Part shown: positions 5,154 through 8,139 of the stretch, in pieces
Layout of the letters: every line of letters starts with the position of its first letter
Numbering within the stretch: position 1 is the first letter of the stretch
DNA from: CBCPNA01 sp965120415
GTDB taxonomy: Bacteria; Bacillota; Clostridia; Lachnospirales; CAG-274
Assembly: GCA_965120415.1 (NCBI GenBank)
Contig: CBCPNA010000058.1
Location: 1-8,139, forward strand
Direction of reading: 5' to 3'
DNA length: 8,139 nt
Notes under the pieces: model-generated
What the model saw: only the letters and a program-made list of their open reading frames with translations
Databases searched by the model: none
Told to the model about the DNA's origin: nothing
Translations under genes and position numbers: made by a program

Positions 5154-7250
5154 ATGAAATTAGAGCCAAATCAAATTATTGCTAATAGATATCAAATAAT
5201 TAAAACAATAGGTGTAGGTGGAATGGCTAATGTTTATTGTGCTAATGATATAAAGCTTGATAGGCAAGTTACCTTTAAAGTCTTAAAAGAAGAATTTGCT
5301 TATGAAGAGTTTATAAAAAAATTTATGAAAGAGGCAATGGCAGCAGCCAAAATATCACATCCTAATATAGCTAGTGTTTATGATGCAGGAAACGACGGCG
5401 ACATATATTACATAGTTATGGAATATATAGATGGTTACACATTAAAAGATATTATAAAAATAAGAGCCCCCTTTTCTATGCAAGAGATTTTGGGTATTTC
5501 TATACAAATAGCTAGTGCGCTTTCTGTAGCGCATAACGCTATGATTGTACATAGGGATATAAAGCCCCAAAATATACTTATAACAAAAGAGGGTAAAGCG
5601 AAAGTGACGGATTTTGGGGTTGCAAGGTTTGTATCATCTAATACAATCACTATAGATACAGTAGGGAGCGCTCACTATTTTTCACCAGAGCAAGCAAGGG
5701 GCGCATTTACAGATTTTAAAACAGACATTTATTCTCTAGGGATAATAATGTTTGAGATGGCAACAGGCAAATTGCCTTTTGAGGGCGAAGGGGTTGTTCA
5801 GCTTGCCATGAAACATATAAACGACCCATTACCTAATATTAAAGAAATTAACAGCAGTGTATCTGAAAGTATAGAAAAGATAATACTAAAAGCGACCCAA
5901 AAAAATTCAGACAACAGGTATCAATCAGCCGACTTATTAATAGAAGACTTAAAAATGGCTTTATATGACCAAACAGGCGATTTCGTTAAACAAAATGCTG
6001 TTTCAGAATCACCAACTATCATGATGACGCAGGAACAAATAGATACTATAAATGAACATGATAAAGATAATAAAATAGAAAAAGAAAACAGAAAAGCCGA
6101 ATTTGCTAAATATTACAACACTTCAAAAGGTAAACAAGAATCTATAAGAGAAACTTTAAAAAAGCAAAAGGAAAGAGATAGAAATATGAGAGTTACTTTT
6201 TTTGCTGTTCTTACAGCACTTTCTATAATAATTATTATAACATCTTTTCTTATATTTTGGCTTGTTTCAGGCACAAAATCAGAAGTACCAGATTTTGTTG
6301 GGCAAACATTTGAGGAGGCGGTAGAAATAGCACAAAATAAAGAAATTTATATAAGAAATACGGGAGAAGAATATAGCGATACTATCGAAGAAGGAGCTAT
6401 TATTTCTCAAAGTGTGGAGGCAGGGACAAGTATAAAAAAGGGGGAAACGGTAGATGTTACCATAAGCCTTGGTACAGGCAAATTTGAGCTTATGGATTTT
6501 GTTGGGCTTGATATATCAGAAGTTTATAAACAAATAGAAGATGTAAATATAAATTTAGTTGAAGAATATATAAATGATTCTACAGTTGAAATAGGCAAGG
6601 TTATAAAACAAAGCCCAAAAGCTGGTACAACAGTTAGTATGGACGATAAAGTAACTATATATATTAGCAAAGGCGAAGAAGATGTATTAATCACAGTACC
6701 TAATGTTATAAACCTTTCTGAACAAAATGCAACGCAAGTTTTACAAAATATAGGGCTTTCTGTTGGGAGCGTAACATCAGAATACAGCGATACAATAGCA
6801 GAAGGTAAGGTAATAAGCCAAAGCATATCTTACGGAACACAGGTAGAGCAAGGCAAAGCTATAAATATTGTTGTAAGCCTTGGATCTATAAGTAGCGTAA
6901 CAGAAGAAGATACAACAGGGGAAGAAGATTTAGAGGAAAATTTAGACGAAGATACAGACATAACAACAGAGCAAACAACACAAGCTTATACAGAAACAAC
7001 AGAACAGACAACACAAGCGAGCGTATCACAAGAAGCAGTGCTTACGATAGACCCAGAAACAAGCAATCTAGATGATAATGTCGAGGTAAAAATTGTTAGA
7101 ATAGTAGACGGCGAAGAATCAGAAATATATGTTAAAACACATGCTAAAGAAGATTTTCCTTTAAACATAACCGTAAGGGGCAATACGACAACACAATATC
7201 AGATATATGTAGATGGCGATTTAATATCAACGGTAACCAAATTTGATTAA
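5154..7250 (+). CDS. prkC: PASTA-domain Ser/Thr protein kinase (PrkC/StkP family)
   Basis: A membrane-anchored eukaryotic-type kinase. In relatives its extracellular PASTA domains bind muropeptides or lipid II, and it phosphorylates targets in cell-wall synthesis, division and translation. The 698 aa comprise a kinase domain at about 13-270: glycine loop GVGGMANVY (20-28), ATP lysine K42, helix-C E60, catalytic HRDIKPQN (133-140) with D135, DFG (153-155), SPEQ (177-180) and D191. Threonines T164, T166 and T169 in the activation loop are likely autophosphorylation sites. A charged juxtamembrane linker (about 280-345) leads to one membrane helix at about 347-371. Three PASTA domains follow (about 376-441, 445-507 and 513-578), then a Thr/Glu/Asp-rich spacer (about 582-625) and a final beta-rich segment (about 626-698) outside PASTA. 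The lysine motif reads VTFK instead of the common VAIK. It is the last gene of the operon. Confidence 0.96.
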   Translation: MKLEPNQIIANRYQIIKTIGVGGMANVYCANDIKLDRQVTFKVLKEEFAYEEFIKKFMKEAMAAAKISHPNIASVYDAGNDGDIYYIVMEYIDGYTLKDIIKIRAPFSMQEILGISIQIASALSVAHNAMIVHRDIKPQNILITKEGKAKVTDFGVARFVSSNTITIDTVGSAHYFSPEQARGAFTDFKTDIYSLGIIMFEMATGKLPFEGEGVVQLAMKHINDPLPNIKEINSSVSESIEKIILKATQKNSDNRYQSADLLIEDLKMALYDQTGDFVKQNAVSESPTIMMTQEQIDTINEHDKDNKIEKENRKAEFAKYYNTSKGKQESIRETLKKQKERDRNMRVTFFAVLTALSIIIIITSFLIFWLVSGTKSEVPDFVGQTFEEAVEIAQNKEIYIRNTGEEYSDTIEEGAIISQSVEAGTSIKKGETVDVTISLGTGKFELMDFVGLDISEVYKQIEDVNINLVEEYINDSTVEIGKVIKQSPKAGTTVSMDDKVTIYISKGEEDVLITVPNVINLSEQNATQVLQNIGLSVGSVTSEYSDTIAEGKVISQSISYGTQVEQGKAINIVVSLGSISSVTEEDTTGEEDLEENLDEDTDITTEQTTQAYTETTEQTTQASVSQEAVLTIDPETSNLDDNVEVKIVRIVDGEESEIYVKTHAKEDFPLNITVRGNTTTQYQIYVDGDLISTVTKFD

Positions 7251-7258
7251 ATATTTTA

Positions 7259-7298
7259 GGCAAAATTAGAAAAATATTTCTAATTTTGTCTTTTCTTC
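7259..7298 (+). terminator. Intrinsic terminator of the rsmB-prkC operon
   Basis: CAAAATTAGAAA (7261-7272) pairs perfectly with TTTCTAATTTTG (7277-7288) around an AATA loop. Adding G-C and G-T pairs at the base gives a 14-bp stem. It is followed by TTTTCTTC. It begins 8 nt after the kinase stop codon, so rsgA and rpe, which often follow prkC in Firmicutes, are not part of this transcript. Confidence 0.85.
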
Positions 7299-7353
7299 AC
7301 AATTATATGGCTTTAATATTTACCAGGAAGAATTTTTTTTGGAGGATTTTTAA

Positions 7354-8004
7354 ATGGATAAATTTTTAAATGCTAAGCATTTTAAAAAAATAACAATATT
7401 ATTAGTAGCATTATTTTTTGTAACTTTAACATATGTGCATATTTTTGCTAATAGCACGGCTGATGAAGATACTAATCAATATAAAAAATTAACTTTGGAT
7501 ACATTTTTATATTTAAAAGAAGGCTCACAAGTTGACTCTTATATAGATTTGCCCGATTCTCCTTATTGGGCAGAAGATGCTATATACTATTTTAAAGCTT
7601 TAGGTATTTTTTCTAGCGAAACAGACTATTTTTACCCTAACAATTATGTTACGTATTATGAATTTTCTAACATTATGCAAAAGCTTTTAGGGCTAGATAC
7701 AAATAATTTGCAAGAATATAATCTATTACAAGATTTAAAAGATAAAAGCGGCTATTTAAAAAGAGAAGAAGTTGCTTATATATTAGCAAATGCTATAGAA
7801 TTATACAGTGTTTCTACAAATATTTATTATGCAAGAGAGGTAAAAGAGGATATTTCGGACTATGCTAAAGATAAAGTTTTGTTTGCTATACAAAAAGGTA
7901 TATTAAAAGGAGATAATAACGGTAATTTTAATTTTGATAAATATGTTACAAGGGCAGAATTGGCTGTTATGCTATATAATTTTATATCACTTTATTTTGC
8001 TTAA
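7354..8004 (+). CDS. Small secreted S-layer-homology (SLH) domain protein
   Basis: A 216-aa exported protein likely to bind pyruvylated secondary cell-wall polysaccharide non-covalently through SLH motifs (family knowledge). A signal peptide spans about 1-32: basic MDKFLNAKHFKK, a hydrophobic core at about 13-27, and a likely cut after IFA at 32. SLH1 is at about 63-113, with YWAEDAI and FYPNNYVTYYEF. A shortened SLH2 at about 126-150 keeps only the second half (YLKREEVAYILANAI). SLH3 is at about 167-214, with GILKGDNNGNF and the TRAE signature at 199-202. No enzymatic or adhesive domain is attached, so the protein is essentially an anchor. GGAGG lies 8 nt before the ATG. It follows the operon terminator; no convincing promoter is visible in the 55-nt gap, so transcription may come from read-through or a non-standard promoter. 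It is unusually short for an SLH protein. Confidence 0.87.
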   Translation: MDKFLNAKHFKKITILLVALFFVTLTYVHIFANSTADEDTNQYKKLTLDTFLYLKEGSQVDSYIDLPDSPYWAEDAIYYFKALGIFSSETDYFYPNNYVTYYEFSNIMQKLLGLDTNNLQEYNLLQDLKDKSGYLKREEVAYILANAIELYSVSTNIYYAREVKEDISDYAKDKVLFAIQKGILKGDNNGNFNFDKYVTRAELAVMLYNFISLYFA

Positions 8005-8006
8005 AC

Positions 8007-8024
8007 CTTGCCTGTAAAGGCAAG
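8007..8024 (+). other. Perfect 7-bp hairpin with GTAA tetraloop
   Basis: CTTGCCT (8007-8013) pairs with AGGCAAG (8018-8024) around a GTAA (GNRA-type) loop, 2 nt after the SLH gene stop. No T-run follows, so it is a poor intrinsic terminator. Its right arm lies in the inverted repeat and its left arm just outside it. The other repeat copy (complement of 76-92) reads CTTATGTAAAGGCAAG and cannot form the stem. Confidence 0.7.
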
Positions 8025-8099
8025 AGTAAATTATACAAAAATAAATGGGAGAAAATTAAGAAATTTGTTTATAAAAAAAATCAATAGGAGATAAATAAT
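8013..8099 (+). repeat. Right arm of the 87-bp inverted repeat
   Basis: This is the partner of 1-87 in opposite orientation, with 85 of 87 positions matching. It begins 8 nt after the stop codon of the SLH gene. The sequence contains GGGAG (8047-8051) and AGGAG (8086-8090) and is otherwise AT-rich. TTGCCT (8008-8013) and TATACA (8032-8037), 18 nt apart, could act as a weak outward promoter. A four-codon frame at 8045 is not conserved as coding in the other copy. The orientation points out of the window on both sides. Confidence 0.93.
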
Positions 8100-8109
8100 T
8101 TAAAGAATT

Positions 8110-8139
8110 ATGTATTCTAAAATTATTATACCAGTTAAC
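8110..8139 (+). CDS. Possible start of a further gene, cut by the window edge
   Basis: An ATG opens a frame of ten codons, MYSKIIIPVN, running off the right edge. The nearest ribosome binding site (AGGAG at 8086-8090) is 19 nt away, which is too far to be convincing, and the frame is closed by TAA at 8101 just upstream. The residues vaguely resemble the first strand of universal stress (UspA-type) proteins, but ten residues cannot settle this. It could equally be the first codons of a gene within the repeated element, or chance. Confidence 0.25.
   Translation, partial: MYSKIIIPVN

Noticed and set aside
8045..8059. Tiny frame MGEN inside the right repeat copy
   Set aside because: It is four codons long, has no ribosome binding site, and the left copy reads on to a different length because of the base difference, so it is not a conserved peptide.
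1..8099. The whole window as one transposon with 87-bp terminal inverted repeats
   Set aside because: The interior holds core housekeeping genes and no transposase or integrase, and no target-site duplication can be seen. Two separate copies of an element flanking the region is the simpler reading.

Overview
The window looks like chromosomal DNA of a very AT-rich, Gram-positive, low-G+C Firmicute, most likely in class Clostridia. The evidence is the base composition (about a quarter G+C by eye), AGA/ATA-rich codon use, AGGAGG-type ribosome binding sites, sigma-A-like promoters, a rsmB-rlmN-PP2C-PASTA kinase gene order and an SLH-domain envelope protein. The genus cannot be named from this sequence.

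Layout, left to right. (1) Positions 1-87 are one arm of an 87-bp inverted repeat whose partner lies at 8013-8099 (85 of 87 positions match). (2) A minus-strand gene at 293-1252 encodes an unrecognised soluble protein of 319 aa. It has an alpha-helical body, a predicted coiled coil and a glutamine-rich tail built from 9-residue repeats. Its own promoter and a hairpin terminator can be read. (3) A gene-free stretch of about 770 bp (1253-2021) holds a strong promoter followed at once by a GC-rich intrinsic terminator. This predicts a transcript of only about 60 nt. The promoter of the next operon lies at the end of this stretch. (4) A tight plus-strand operon at 2022-7250 carries rsmB, rlmN, a PP2C phosphatase and a PASTA-domain Ser/Thr kinase (PrkC/Stk), with gaps of 15-25 nt, and ends in a 14-bp hairpin terminator. 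(5) A single plus-strand gene at 7354-8004 encodes a small secreted protein made almost only of S-layer-homology motifs. (6) The right arm of the inverted repeat follows, then the first codons of a possible further gene at the edge.

How the genes work together. RsmB and RlmN methylate 16S and 23S rRNA. The phosphatase and kinase form the reversible Ser/Thr phosphorylation pair that, in relatives, senses muropeptides or lipid II through extracellular PASTA domains and controls growth, cell-wall synthesis and dormancy exit. The SLH protein is likely held non-covalently in the cell wall. It is transcribed separately from the kinase or by read-through, and no functional link to the kinase is shown.

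Most of the window is ordinary housekeeping DNA. The parts that deserve attention are the near-identical inverted repeat bracketing the whole region, the predicted short RNA at about 1582-1643, and the Q-rich repeat protein. I found no CRISPR array, tRNA, rRNA, transposase or recognisable defence system.
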